DNA of 64,000 nucleotides from an uncultured Acidimicrobiales bacterium (lineage in GTDB: Bacteria; Actinomycetota; Acidimicrobiia; Acidimicrobiales; SZUA-35): the NCBI GenBank assembly GCA_937922045.1, contig CAKZXA010000037.1, forward strand, positions 62,001-126,000, read 5' to 3'. Below the pieces are notes generated by a model that had not been told where the DNA came from, did no database searches, and saw only the letters and a program-made list of their open reading frames with translations. Positions 44,213 through 52,999 of this stretch are shown piece after piece. Within the stretch, counting starts at the first letter, position 1, and every line of letters begins with the position of its first letter. The position numbers and the translations under genes were made by a program.

Positions 44213-45208
44213 ATGAGCAAAACTAAGAACGAAAAGACCAAGAAGTCAGCGAAGAGTTCGCAGTATCGCGATCCCGTTGTCGGCGTCGACCTGGGTGGAA
44301 CGAAGGTTCTCGCCCGCCTTGTCGACAGCGACACCGGAGCGGCGTCTGGTCGGCACAAGCAACCCACGCCGAAGGACGGGCCTGCCTCCGTGCTCGACGC
44401 GGTTGCCGAGGTGGTCCGCAAGGTTGAGGGGTGGGAAGACGTCGCCGCTGTCGGCGTCGGTATCCCGGGCCCCGTGAATCGTCGCGGTGTCGTGGCCTAC
44501 TGTCCAAATATCGACGGCTGGGATCGTCCTATCGACGCCGCCTCCGAGCTTGAGAAGCGGCTGGGAAAGCCGGTGGTCGTGGCCAACGACGTCAACTGTG
44601 GCGCCGTGGCTGAACATCGAGTGGGGGCTGGTCGTGGTGTTTCGGCCATGCTGGCCGTCTTCGTTGGCACAGGTGTGGGTGGTGGACTCATCCTCGACGA
44701 CGAACTGGTAGTAGGGGAGCGAGGCCAGGTCGGCGAAATCGGTCACGTGACGGTCAAGCCTGGCGGTCGTCCGTGCGGTTGCGGGGGCTTCGGCCACCTC
44801 GAGACCTATGCGGGGAGGGCAGGCATGATCCGGGAGGCAAGGCGCTTGGCCTCGGAAACCGACGAGGGAAACTACCTCGCCGACACCATTCGTGAGGGCA
44901 CGATCAAATCCCGCCACATCGCTCAGGCTCTCGATGCAGGCGACCCGGTAACAATCCGCTTGCTTCAAGACGCGGCCGATGCGCTCGCGCTCGGTATCGG
45001 CAACATTGCTACCGTGAACGACATCCCTCTGGCCGTTCTCGGCGGTGGCATCGTCGATCGACTCGGGGAACCGTTTCTGGATCAGATCCGGCAGTCGCCC
45101 GACTTTGGCGGCTTGGGACCCGACTTCGTTGAATTGCGACTAGCCCAACGTCTCGATGACGCTGGCGCAGTAGGTGCGGCCATTCTCGCCGCCGACGCTA
45201 TTGCCTGA
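44213..45208 (+). CDS. ROK-family glucokinase
   Basis: About 331 residues from ATG 44213 (MSKTKNEKTKKSAKSSQYRD). The ATP-binding DPVVGVDLGGTKVLARLVDS opens the fold. VGIPGPVNRRGVV and VVVANDVNCGAVAEHRVGAG hold the sugar-binding Asn/Asp, and EIGHVTVKPGG precedes the ROK zinc motif. That motif reads CGCGGFGHLE: the third Cys of C-x-C-x-x-x-G-C-x-E is His, still a possible zinc ligand. It would phosphorylate glucose or a related sugar with ATP or polyphosphate. It is followed 31 bp later by polyphosphate kinase, which makes polyphosphate-linked phosphorylation an attractive but unproven idea. Confidence 0.87.
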   Translation: MSKTKNEKTKKSAKSSQYRDPVVGVDLGGTKVLARLVDSDTGAASGRHKQPTPKDGPASVLDAVAEVVRKVEGWEDVAAVGVGIPGPVNRRGVVAYCPNIDGWDRPIDAASELEKRLGKPVVVANDVNCGAVAEHRVGAGRGVSAMLAVFVGTGVGGGLILDDELVVGERGQVGEIGHVTVKPGGRPCGCGGFGHLETYAGRAGMIREARRLASETDEGNYLADTIREGTIKSRHIAQALDAGDPVTIRLLQDAADALALGIGNIATVNDIPLAVLGGGIVDRLGEPFLDQIRQSPDFGGLGPDFVELRLAQRLDDAGAVGAAILAADAIA

Positions 45209-45239
45209 TCTGGTAGCGAAGGGGAACCCGAAGGACACG

Positions 45240-47438
45240 ATGCCCGACGCTTACTACTTCAACCGTGAGTTGTCCTGGCTCGACTTCAACAGCCGGGTTC
45301 TGGCCCAAGCCGAAGATGCCGAGCTCCCCCTCCTCGAAAGGTTGAAGTTTTGCGCAATCTACGCGTCGAACCTCGATGAGTTTTTCATGGTCCGGGTAGC
45401 CGGCTTGCGGGATCAGGTGGCAGCCGGTATCACCAAGGCCCCGCCCGATGGGTTGCGCCCACTGGCCCAGCTCGCTGCGATCCGAGATCAGCTCGATCTG
45501 CAGATCGATCGCCTCGAACGTGTGCAGCATGATGTGCTCTTGCCGATGCTGGCCGACGAGGGCATCGATGTCCTTGGCTGGGACGAGCTTTCCGAGGATG
45601 AACGCAAGGTAGCGAACGGCGAGTTCGAGGACCGGATGTTCGCCGTTCTCACACCGTTGGCCGTCGATCCCGGTCACCCATTTCCTTACATCTCCAACCT
45701 TTCGCTGAACATAGCGGTGCTTGTCGCTGACCCCGACAGCGGCCAACACCGGTTTGCTCGGGTGAAGGTTCCACCGACGATGGACCGCCTTATCGAGGTG
45801 GCCGACAACCGATTCGTGCCGATCGAACAGGTCATTGTCGCCAACCTCGATCAGCTGTTTGCGGGCATGAAGCTGCTAGGTGGCTGGCCCTTCCGGGTCA
45901 CGAGGAACGCCGATCTCACCCTCGATGAAGACGCCGACGACCTGCTCGAGGCCGTTGAAATGGAGCTTCGCCGCCGCCGCTTTGGCCGGGCCATCCGACT
46001 CGAAGTCACCCATGACATCCCACCCGAAGCCTACGAATTGCTCGTGCGCGAACTCGACCTCGAAGACGATGGTGTCTTCATCTATCGAGGGTTGATCGAC
46101 TCGACGGCGTTCTGGCAGTTGCAGGCCCTCGATCGGAGCGACCTGATGGTCACGCCGACAGGTGGTGTTGTTCCTGCCCGTCTGCGGGATGTCGAGACCA
46201 GCCAGGATTTCTTTGCTCGCGTCCGCCACGCCGATGTGCTGCTGCATCATCCCTATGAGTCGTTCGGGGCTTCGGTCACCGAGTTCATCGGTCACGCCTC
46301 GCGAGATCCCCAGGTCCTCGCCATCAAGATCACCCTGTACCGCACGTCTGGTGACAGCCCGATCATCGATGCCTTGATCCATGCTGCTGAGCAGGGCAAG
46401 CAGGTGGCGGCTTTGGTGGAACTGAAGGCCCGTTTCGATGAACAGAACAACATCACATGGGCTCGTCGCCTCGAGGATGCAGGTGTTCATGTCGTGTACG
46501 GGCTCGTCGGATTGAAGATCCACACCAAAACAACCCTGGTTGTACGCGATGAGCCCGATGGGTTGCGTCGCTACTGCCACATTGGTACCGGCAACTACAA
46601 TCCCAAGACCGCCCGTATCTATGAGGATGTTGGGCTGTTGACCGCAGATCGGGCGGTGGGTGACGATCTCAGCCAGCTCTTCAACCTTCTCACCGGCTAC
46701 GGACGTGACGTGAAGTACCGCCGCTTGTTCGTGGCTCCCCATAGCTTGCGCACGTCGTTGGAATCATTGATCGACAACGAAACGCGCGCCCCGGTGGGTG
46801 AAGGCCACATCATCATGAAGATGAACAGCCTCGTCGACGCCGAACTGATCGATCGGCTCTATGCGGCAAGCCAGGCCGGGGTGAGAATCGACTTGATCGT
46901 TCGTGGCATCTGCTGCTTGCGGCCAGCGGTCGAAGGTCTCTCGGAGAACATCACCGTTCGCAGTCTCGTCGGACGTTACCTTGAGCATTCGCGGCTGTTC
47001 TACTTCGCCCACGGTGGCATGGTCGATGCCACCTCAACCGTGAACCTTGCTGCTCGTGAGACCGTCGAGGACCTTCACGAGCTCCAGCAGCGTGGCGTCG
47101 AACGGTTTTACCTGGGTTCGGCCGATCTCATGCCTCGCAATCTCAACCGCCGGGTCGAGGCGCTGGTTCGGGTCGACGACGAGGAAGCCCAAGCGCGCCT
47201 GGCCGAAATACTCGACGTATCGCTGGCGGATACAGCCCTGGCCTGGGAGCTTGCGGCCGACGGCTCCTACCACCGTTTGGGCGGAAACGTTTCGGCTCAC
47301 GATGAGCTTGAACAGCTGGCCAGCACCCGTTCAGCTCAACCGGCGGTGGCTGAAACGGACGATCGAACAAGACGCCCACCTGCGACCCCAGGACGCATTC
47401 GTCGCATTCTGCCCGCGATACGCTCAGCGCTGGGTTAA
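45240..47438 (+). CDS. ppk1: Polyphosphate kinase 1
   Basis: About 732 residues from ATG 45240 (MPDAYYFNRELSWLDFNSRV). The four PPK1 domains are all present. The catalytic core has LKARFDEQNNITWARRLEDA, GLKIHTKTTLVVRDE with the phosphorylated His, and RRYCHIGTGNYNPKTARIYE. A second His lies in FYFAHGG. It makes polyphosphate reversibly from ATP at the membrane. It follows a ROK kinase and precedes a Nudix hydrolase, as in many actinobacteria. The phosphate transport and sensing genes begin about 2 kb downstream, so storage and uptake are neighbours. Confidence 0.95.
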   Translation: MPDAYYFNRELSWLDFNSRVLAQAEDAELPLLERLKFCAIYASNLDEFFMVRVAGLRDQVAAGITKAPPDGLRPLAQLAAIRDQLDLQIDRLERVQHDVLLPMLADEGIDVLGWDELSEDERKVANGEFEDRMFAVLTPLAVDPGHPFPYISNLSLNIAVLVADPDSGQHRFARVKVPPTMDRLIEVADNRFVPIEQVIVANLDQLFAGMKLLGGWPFRVTRNADLTLDEDADDLLEAVEMELRRRRFGRAIRLEVTHDIPPEAYELLVRELDLEDDGVFIYRGLIDSTAFWQLQALDRSDLMVTPTGGVVPARLRDVETSQDFFARVRHADVLLHHPYESFGASVTEFIGHASRDPQVLAIKITLYRTSGDSPIIDALIHAAEQGKQVAALVELKARFDEQNNITWARRLEDAGVHVVYGLVGLKIHTKTTLVVRDEPDGLRRYCHIGTGNYNPKTARIYEDVGLLTADRAVGDDLSQLFNLLTGYGRDVKYRRLFVAPHSLRTSLESLIDNETRAPVGEGHIIMKMNSLVDAELIDRLYAASQAGVRIDLIVRGICCLRPAVEGLSENITVRSLVGRYLEHSRLFYFAHGGMVDATSTVNLAARETVEDLHELQQRGVERFYLGSADLMPRNLNRRVEALVRVDDEEAQARLAEILDVSLADTALAWELAADGSYHRLGGNVSAHDELEQLASTRSAQPAVAETDDRTRRPPATPGRIRRILPAIRSALG

Positions 47439-47475
47439 GTAAGACGGTGGCCAAAAGGCCTTAGCATAGAGAGCT

Positions 47476-47952
47476 ATGGCCAGCGCGAACGAGAAGTCGT
47501 CGGACCAGAAGGCTCAGCGAGACGATCGTGTCCGGGCCGCTGGGTGCGTTGTCTATCGGCGTAGCGGATCGAACCCGGACGACATCGAGGTGCTCGTAGC
47601 TCATCGCCCGCGCTACGACGACTGGGATTTCCCCAAGGGCCATGTCGATGAGGGTGAGACCGAGCGAGAGGCAGCGATCCGAGAAACGCTGGAAGAGGTC
47701 TGCGCCGAGGGAGAAATCGGGGTTGAGCTCCCCACCATTCATTACAAAGTGAAGGGCAAAGACAAGAGCATCCGGTGGTGGCTTATGCACTTCTCCGCTG
47801 GTCAGTTTGAGCCGAACGACGAGGTCGATGCGGTGGTTTGGCTGCCGCTGGAAACCGTCGGCGAACGGTTGAGCTACGAGAACACCGCTTCGCTGCTTCC
47901 CTATGTGCGCCAAGCCTTAACCGATGAGGCCGCAGCGCCGGAGTCTGTGTAG
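47476..47952 (+). CDS. Nudix hydrolase (MutT-like)
   Basis: 158 residues with a complete Nudix box, GHVDEGETEREAAIRETLEE followed by V (about residues 55-75; G-x5-E-x7-R-E-x2-E-E). FPKGHVDEGE and the N-terminal RAAGCVVYRR resemble diadenosine-polyphosphate or MutT1-type hydrolases often found next to ppk in actinobacteria. The likely substrate is a nucleoside di- or polyphosphate derivative. ATG 47476 follows TAGCAT (47462-47467) by 8 nt. The next gene starts 8 bp after its stop. Confidence 0.9.
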   Translation: MASANEKSSDQKAQRDDRVRAAGCVVYRRSGSNPDDIEVLVAHRPRYDDWDFPKGHVDEGETEREAAIRETLEEVCAEGEIGVELPTIHYKVKGKDKSIRWWLMHFSAGQFEPNDEVDAVVWLPLETVGERLSYENTASLLPYVRQALTDEAAAPESV

Positions 47953-47959
47953 CCCGACG

Positions 47960-49210
47960 ATGCAGCGCCGGCCTTCTCTCTGGTGGCCAACACCGGCTCG
48001 ACCCCAACGGTTCTTTAGCGATGCCGACCTGTCGGCTTCGTTGGCCTACAACCACCCACTACGTCGAGCCGGTTTGCTGGCTGCGCTGTCACGCCTCGTG
48101 CTTCTCGTGCTCGCCGCCCGACTTGCCGGACTGATCGATCAGGCTATGGCCGATGATCCAGCTACATCCGAAACCATGCTCGACTCCTTTTCAGCGTCGG
48201 CGATTCCGGCGTTGACCGGCGGCGTTCTGACCGCGCTGGCCCTGCGTCTGCCGTCTAATGTTGCCGACGCCTGGTTCGAGTATCGACACGAACCCAGGGT
48301 TCTCGGTACTGTGCCATCGCCGGTTCGTTGGTTTCTCGGTGTGGTGACGGCCACGACACTACTTTTCGCCGCCATTTCCACCGTCGGGTCCTGGGCTCTG
48401 TTTCAGCTCGTTGGTTCGCGTGAACAGTGGCCTTTGATCCTGTCGTCGGCCATTGTCGGTTCGGTCATCGCCGTGACCGCACTGGAACGATCGGTTCGTC
48501 ATTGGGTGAAGGTGCGAACCGGCCGTATCTGCGAAAGCGGTCTCGATCCGGCAAGGGCGGACTTTGAGCACCTCGCCACCCTCTTTGGGCTCGACGGGAT
48601 CTCGTTTCTTTGCGAGCGAGGCCGGGCTTCTGAGACGCTCGATGCGGCTCTTCCTGCAGAGCACTCGCCGGTCTCGATGCTGGACGGAGCCACCGCCTAC
48701 ACGACCGGGATCGGCCCCAACCGCCGAGTCGTCGTATCGCAGAAGTTGATGAGTGAGCCGCCGGCGACTCGCAACTTTGTCGTGGCCCACGAGATCGCTC
48801 ACGTTTCGGCGCGCCATGTCCTCGTCCAGACGCTGATCGGCACAACATCGGCGATCGCCTTTGTTTGGATCTGTGCCGCCCTGGCTGCTGACGGTCGCCC
48901 GTGGGCCTGGTTTGGCATGGAACCTTTGAGCCCGTGCAGCCTGCCGATCCTCGCCCTCATCGTCACGACCTATTCGGCCCTCGTTGCACCGGCGACCTCG
49001 TGGCTGGCCCGCTCTCATGAGCGACAGGCCGACCTCGGTGCTTTCGGCGCCGTCGGCCTGCAGGATCTCGATGTCATACGCACGCTGTATCTGGCGCCCG
49101 ACATCGATCTTGAACCTCCCTGGTGGGTTCGGTTGTACTCCAACCATCCGACACCAGCCGAGCGCCTTGAGTTTCTACGCCGGCTCGGTGTCGGCCGGTC
49201 GTGGGCGTAG
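47960..49210 (+). CDS. M48-family membrane metalloprotease
   Basis: About 416 residues from ATG 47960, just after the Nudix stop. Four or more membrane segments (around residues 38-60, 80-100, 118-145 and 290-345). The zinc site is NFVVAHEIAHVSARHVLVQT (H-E-x-x-H), with the third ligand in SHERQADLGAFG. This is the Ste24/HtpX class, which cleaves membrane or prenylated proteins from within the membrane or its cytoplasmic face. Residues near the C-terminus (LYSNHPTPAERLEFLRRLG) match the family's closing helix. It ends 80 bp before pstC. Confidence 0.87.
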   Translation: MQRRPSLWWPTPARPQRFFSDADLSASLAYNHPLRRAGLLAALSRLVLLVLAARLAGLIDQAMADDPATSETMLDSFSASAIPALTGGVLTALALRLPSNVADAWFEYRHEPRVLGTVPSPVRWFLGVVTATTLLFAAISTVGSWALFQLVGSREQWPLILSSAIVGSVIAVTALERSVRHWVKVRTGRICESGLDPARADFEHLATLFGLDGISFLCERGRASETLDAALPAEHSPVSMLDGATAYTTGIGPNRRVVVSQKLMSEPPATRNFVVAHEIAHVSARHVLVQTLIGTTSAIAFVWICAALAADGRPWAWFGMEPLSPCSLPILALIVTTYSALVAPATSWLARSHERQADLGAFGAVGLQDLDVIRTLYLAPDIDLEPPWWVRLYSNHPTPAERLEFLRRLGVGRSWA

Positions 49211-49228
49211 CCTCTTTATTCGTGCACC

Positions 49229-49283
49229 GTTAATCTTCCGTTTACCTCTCCCGACCCCTGTTGTAACGTCGGTGCCGTACTGT
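49229..49283 (+). promoter_or_regulatory. pstC promoter with PHO-box-like direct repeat
   Basis: GTTAATC (49229-49235) and GTTTACC (49240-49246) are direct repeats spaced 11 bp apart, the arrangement of actinobacterial PHO boxes (GTTCACC-type units). TACTGT (49278-49283) lies 7 nt before ATG 49291. The adjacent OmpR-type regulator (54322-55086) is the natural candidate to bind. The match to the consensus is partial. Confidence 0.5.
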
Positions 49284-49290
49284 TCGGTTC

Positions 49291-50283
49291 ATGACGACCG
49301 TGCTGCCTGGCGGGCCGATGGCACCGAACCCTGAGCGCTTGCTCAGAGCCAATCCCCGTCGCCAACTGAAAGAACGCTTGGTGAAGGCGTTGGTGGCCGC
49401 CGCTGCCTTGCTATCGGTACTGATCAGCATCGCCATCGTGGCCTCGCTCGTGGTTCGGGCGCTGCAGTTTGTCACCGGACTCATGGCGCCAACGGCAGAC
49501 ACGATGGACGAGGCGACCGGTCCGGTCTCGCTGTGGAATCTGGTTGCGGACCAGTGGGCGCCCCGTTTCTTCGAGTTCGGGATCGGCACTCTGATCGTCG
49601 GCAGTCTCCTGGTTACCGTCATAGCGATGGCCCTGGCCACGCCGATCGGTTTGGGTGCGGCCATCTATCTCTCCGAATACGCCGATGCTCGAGTGCGGAG
49701 GATCGTCAAACCAATCCTGGAAGTCCTGGCTGGTATTCCTTCGGTCGTCTTGGGTTTCTTCGCTCTGCGATGGATCTCGCCCAACCTCGTCCAAGTGATC
49801 TTTCCAAGCGCTGGAGGCCAGAACCTCCTCGCTGCCGGGCTCGGCGTTGGCCTTCTGACGATCCCACTCATCGCCTCGATCTCTGAGGATGCGATGGCCT
49901 CGGTGCCCGATGCGCTGCGTCAGGCGTCGGCCGGGCTTGGGGCTCGGAAGCGACGGACCACGCTGTCGGTCGTGTTGCCAGCCGCAGTGTCGGGGCTCGT
50001 AGCCGCCCTCATCGTGGCTGTATCTCGGGCTATCGGCGAAACCATGGTTGTCTTTCTGGCCGCCGGGGCCTCCGGTAACTCAGCCCAGTTCACGGCCAAT
50101 CCGCTCGATCGGGGTTCGACGATGACCGCAGCTATGGCGTCACAGGCTTCGGGAACCGATGGCACGATCTCGGAGCTGGGCTTCAACTCTCTATTCTTCG
50201 TTGGTTTCGTACTCTTCGTAATCACCCTGCTCCTGAACCTGCTCGCCGATCGTTTCGTACGCCGAGTACGACAGAGCTACTAG
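49291..50283 (+). CDS. pstC: Phosphate ABC transporter permease PstC
   Basis: A 330-residue inner-membrane permease of the high-affinity phosphate transporter. Six membrane helices; the permease domain contains GLGAAIYLSEYADARVRRIV and the EAA-type loop DALRQASAGLGARKRRTTLS (about residues 208-227). The N-terminus has a short cytoplasmic extension. It is the first gene of pstC-pstA-pstB-phoU, starting 80 bp after the protease gene with a PHO-box-like repeat between. No pstS lies upstream, which is unusual. The message is probably leaderless. Confidence 0.93.
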   Translation: MTTVLPGGPMAPNPERLLRANPRRQLKERLVKALVAAAALLSVLISIAIVASLVVRALQFVTGLMAPTADTMDEATGPVSLWNLVADQWAPRFFEFGIGTLIVGSLLVTVIAMALATPIGLGAAIYLSEYADARVRRIVKPILEVLAGIPSVVLGFFALRWISPNLVQVIFPSAGGQNLLAAGLGVGLLTIPLIASISEDAMASVPDALRQASAGLGARKRRTTLSVVLPAAVSGLVAALIVAVSRAIGETMVVFLAAGASGNSAQFTANPLDRGSTMTAAMASQASGTDGTISELGFNSLFFVGFVLFVITLLLNLLADRFVRRVRQSY

Positions 50284-50292
50284 GCGGAACCG

Positions 50293-51258
50293 ATGGCTGT
50301 TACCTCTCCACTCCTCGACAAGAAGACGGCCGACCGTGTTCGAGCCGAGCTCGAAACCGGAGGCAAAGATCGCGGTGAACTGATCTTCAAGACAATGATC
50401 GGTGCAACGCTCGCCTTCGCCCTGCTGGTGCTCGGCATCCTGCTCTTTGATGTGATCACCGGTAGCTGGCCTGTGTTCAGCGAACGTTTCGGTAGCTTCG
50501 TCTCGCGGGGCACACGAACCTCGGCTGAGGAGACCGGCATCTTCCAGGGGTTGCGTGGCACCTTCTGGATCGGTGTCTTTGTCGTTGTCGTCACCTTTCC
50601 GATCGGTATTGCCGCCGCCGTCTACCTCGAAGAATATGCCGCCGACAACTGGCTGACCCGAGTGATCAGCATCAACATCCGCAACCTGGCTGGGGTCCCG
50701 TCGGTCGTCTATGGCATCCTGGGATTCACCGTCTTTGTCGGTCTGCTCAAGGGCATCTACGGCGATGTGGCCTTCTCGCAGGGCAACACCATCATGGCCG
50801 GCGGATTGACGCTGGCCGTCCTCGCCTTGCCGGTTGTTGTGATCACCTCATCGGAGGCGATCCGGGCTGTGCCGTCGACGCTGCGTGAAGCGGCCTACGG
50901 CGTCGGAGCGACAAAGTCTGAGGTCATTCGTTCCCATGTGATCCCCTATGCCGCTCCTGGCATCCTGACCGGCACCTTGTTGTCGCTGGCGAGGGCGCTG
51001 GGCGAAGCGGCCCCCCTGATTCTGGTGGGCGCGGTTCAAGGCAAGCTCGGCCCGAAGAGCGGATTCTTTGAGCTCGGCCAATTAGGCGAGAAGTTTACGG
51101 CCATGCCGATTGTGATTACACACTTCGCCAGTCAGCCAGGCGACGACTGGCAGCCGGTGGCGTCGGCGGCGATTGTTGTGCTGCTGCTTGTCGTGCTGAG
51201 CTTTAATGCGGTTGCTGTACTCCTGCGAAACAGATTTGAGGCTAAGCGTGAGCGGTAA
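50293..51258 (+). CDS. pstA: Phosphate ABC transporter permease PstA
   Basis: A 321-residue partner permease with six hydrophobic segments. Typical stretches are [20 protein letters not shown] (about residues 102-121), [20 protein letters not shown] and the coupling loop [20 protein letters not shown] (about residues 195-214). It starts 9 bp after pstC and its last codons overlap pstB. PstC and PstA form the membrane channel. Confidence 0.93.
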   Translation: MAVTSPLLDKKTADRVRAELETGGKDRGELIFKTMIGATLAFALLVLGILLFDVITGSWPVFSERFGSFVSRGTRTSAEETGIFQGLRGTFWIGVFVVVVTFPIGIAAAVYLEEYAADNWLTRVISINIRNLAGVPSVVYGILGFTVFVGLLKGIYGDVAFSQGNTIMAGGLTLAVLALPVVVITSSEAIRAVPSTLREAAYGVGATKSEVIRSHVIPYAAPGILTGTLLSLARALGEAAPLILVGAVQGKLGPKSGFFELGQLGEKFTAMPIVITHFASQPGDDWQPVASAAIVVLLLVVLSFNAVAVLLRNRFEAKRER

Positions 51259-52165
51259 GATCAAAATAGGAACACAGGCCGGCCCGGATGGATCGCAACC
51301 GATGACAGAACAAAGCTCGAGCAGAATCGACCAAAGCGCAGCAGTCGCTGGCTACGCCAGCGCCCTCGATGTTGAGCCCAAGGGCCCGACGGTGATGAAC
51401 CTCGATCAGGTCTCGGTCTACTACGGCGATTTCCGCGCTGTACGAGACGTGACGATGCCGGTTTACGAACACGAGATCACCGCCATGATCGGCCCGTCCG
51501 GCTGCGGGAAGTCAACCGTGCTCCGCAGTTTGAATCGGATGAACGACCTGATTCCGACCGCTCGGGTGGAGGGCTCTATTTCCTACATGGGCGTCGATCT
51601 CTATGGCCCAAACGTCGACCCGGTCGAGGTTCGCCGACGGATCGGCATGGTCTTTCAAAAGCCCAACCCGTTCCCGAAGTCCATCCGTGAAAACATCACC
51701 TACGGCCCAAAGATCGCCGGAATCGCAAAGAGCGAATGGCCGGCACTCGTCGAGTCTTCGCTGCGTTCGGCCGCAATCTGGGATGAGGTGAAGGACCGCC
51801 TCGACGACTCGGCGCTGGGCCTTTCGGGCGGCCAGCAGCAGAGGCTGTGTATCGCCCGTGCGATCGCCACCAAGCCTGACGTCTTGCTGATGGACGAACC
51901 GTGCTCGGCCCTCGACCCAATTGCCACTGGCCGGATCGAGGATCTCATGCAGCAGCTGAAGGACGAGTATTCGATCGTCATCGTCACCCACAACATGCAG
52001 CAGGCGGCTCGGGTGAGCGATCATTGTGCATTCTTTACCACCGAGGTCGACGCCGACAGCGAACGACGTACAGGTCAGCTGGTCGAGTTCTCGGAAACGA
52101 CAAGAATATTTTCGAACCCAAGTGATGAGCGGACAGAGAACTACGTAACAGGGCGATTTGGTTAA
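51248..52165 (+). CDS. pstB: Phosphate ABC transporter ATP-binding protein PstB
   Basis: About 305 residues from GTG 51248 (overlapping pstA by 11 bp, GAGG just upstream); ATG 51302 would give a shorter protein. Walker A is [20 protein letters not shown], the Q-loop is in [15 protein letters not shown], the signature is [10 protein letters not shown], and Walker B is [13 protein letters not shown]. The order and sequence are those of PstB. The N-terminal extension of about 45 residues before [13 protein letters not shown] is longer than usual. Confidence 0.93.
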   Translation: MSGKIKIGTQAGPDGSQPMTEQSSSRIDQSAAVAGYASALDVEPKGPTVMNLDQVSVYYGDFRAVRDVTMPVYEHEITAMIGPSGCGKSTVLRSLNRMNDLIPTARVEGSISYMGVDLYGPNVDPVEVRRRIGMVFQKPNPFPKSIRENITYGPKIAGIAKSEWPALVESSLRSAAIWDEVKDRLDDSALGLSGGQQQRLCIARAIATKPDVLLMDEPCSALDPIATGRIEDLMQQLKDEYSIVIVTHNMQQAARVSDHCAFFTTEVDADSERRTGQLVEFSETTRIFSNPSDERTENYVTGRFG

Positions 52166-52208
52166 CCCTGCTGACCGCATGCAACCACCTACCAGTGAGC
52201 TATGGCCA

Positions 52209-52991
52209 ATGTCTGATATCGAAGAACCAACACATCCAGGTCCACCCCAGGTCAAGCAGCGTCTCGCCTACCATCGAGAGCTCGATGATCTGACGGCCGG
52301 CGTCCTGCGGCTTGGCGCCCTCGCGTCCGAGACGATTCCGCGAGGCACAGCGATGCTGCTCGACGGAAACCTGAAATCAGCGCAGGACCTGATCGATGCC
52401 GACGACGAGATCGACAATCTCACGCTGGCCCTGGAAGACAAGTGCTTCTCGCTGATCGCCCTCCAGTCGCCGATGGCTGGCGAGCTTCGTCGCCTGATGA
52501 CGATCACAAAGGTGGTGGCGGAGATCGAACGTTCCGCCGACCTCATGGTCAACGTCTGTAAGGCAGCTCGGCGAATGTACGGGGCCCAACTCAGCCCTAC
52601 CATCCGCGGGCTGATCGCCTCGATGAGCACGGAGGCCAACAAGCTGCTCCGTCTTTCGCTGGATGCTTTCGCCGACGAGAACGTCTCGCTCGCAGACGCC
52701 CTGCCCGACATCGACAATGAGCTCGACCAACTCAACCGCGACATGGTTGGCGCTATCTTCTCCGCTCACGCTGAGGAGCAGATCGACCTGGCCGCTGCGG
52801 TGCAGCTGGCCCTCATCGCCCGTTACTACGAGCGGATTGGTGATCACGCGGTGAATGTTGGTGAGCGCGTTTCCTACATGGTCACCGGCTGGCTCCCTGA
52901 ACACAATGGCCGGCTTCGAGCCGAGTATCGGGTACGGATGGCGGCCGAGGCTGAGGATGCAGCTGACAACGACGCGGAGAACGAGGAGTAG
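52209..52991 (+). CDS. phoU: Phosphate transport regulator PhoU
   Basis: About 260 residues from ATG 52209 (MSDIEEPTHPG); earlier in-frame starts at 52179 and 52158 are possible. Two PhoU three-helix repeats are present, each with the metal-binding E-x-x-x-D-x-x-x-N/D pattern: KVVAEIERSADLMVNVCKAA and ARYYERIGDHAVNVGERVSY. PhoU links the state of the Pst transporter to the sensor kinase and dampens phosphate-starvation signalling. Followed after 8 bp by the sensor kinase gene, which fits that role. Confidence 0.93.
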   Translation: MSDIEEPTHPGPPQVKQRLAYHRELDDLTAGVLRLGALASETIPRGTAMLLDGNLKSAQDLIDADDEIDNLTLALEDKCFSLIALQSPMAGELRRLMTITKVVAEIERSADLMVNVCKAARRMYGAQLSPTIRGLIASMSTEANKLLRLSLDAFADENVSLADALPDIDNELDQLNRDMVGAIFSAHAEEQIDLAAAVQLALIARYYERIGDHAVNVGERVSYMVTGWLPEHNGRLRAEYRVRMAAEAEDAADNDAENEE

Positions 52992-52999
52992 AGGTTCTC

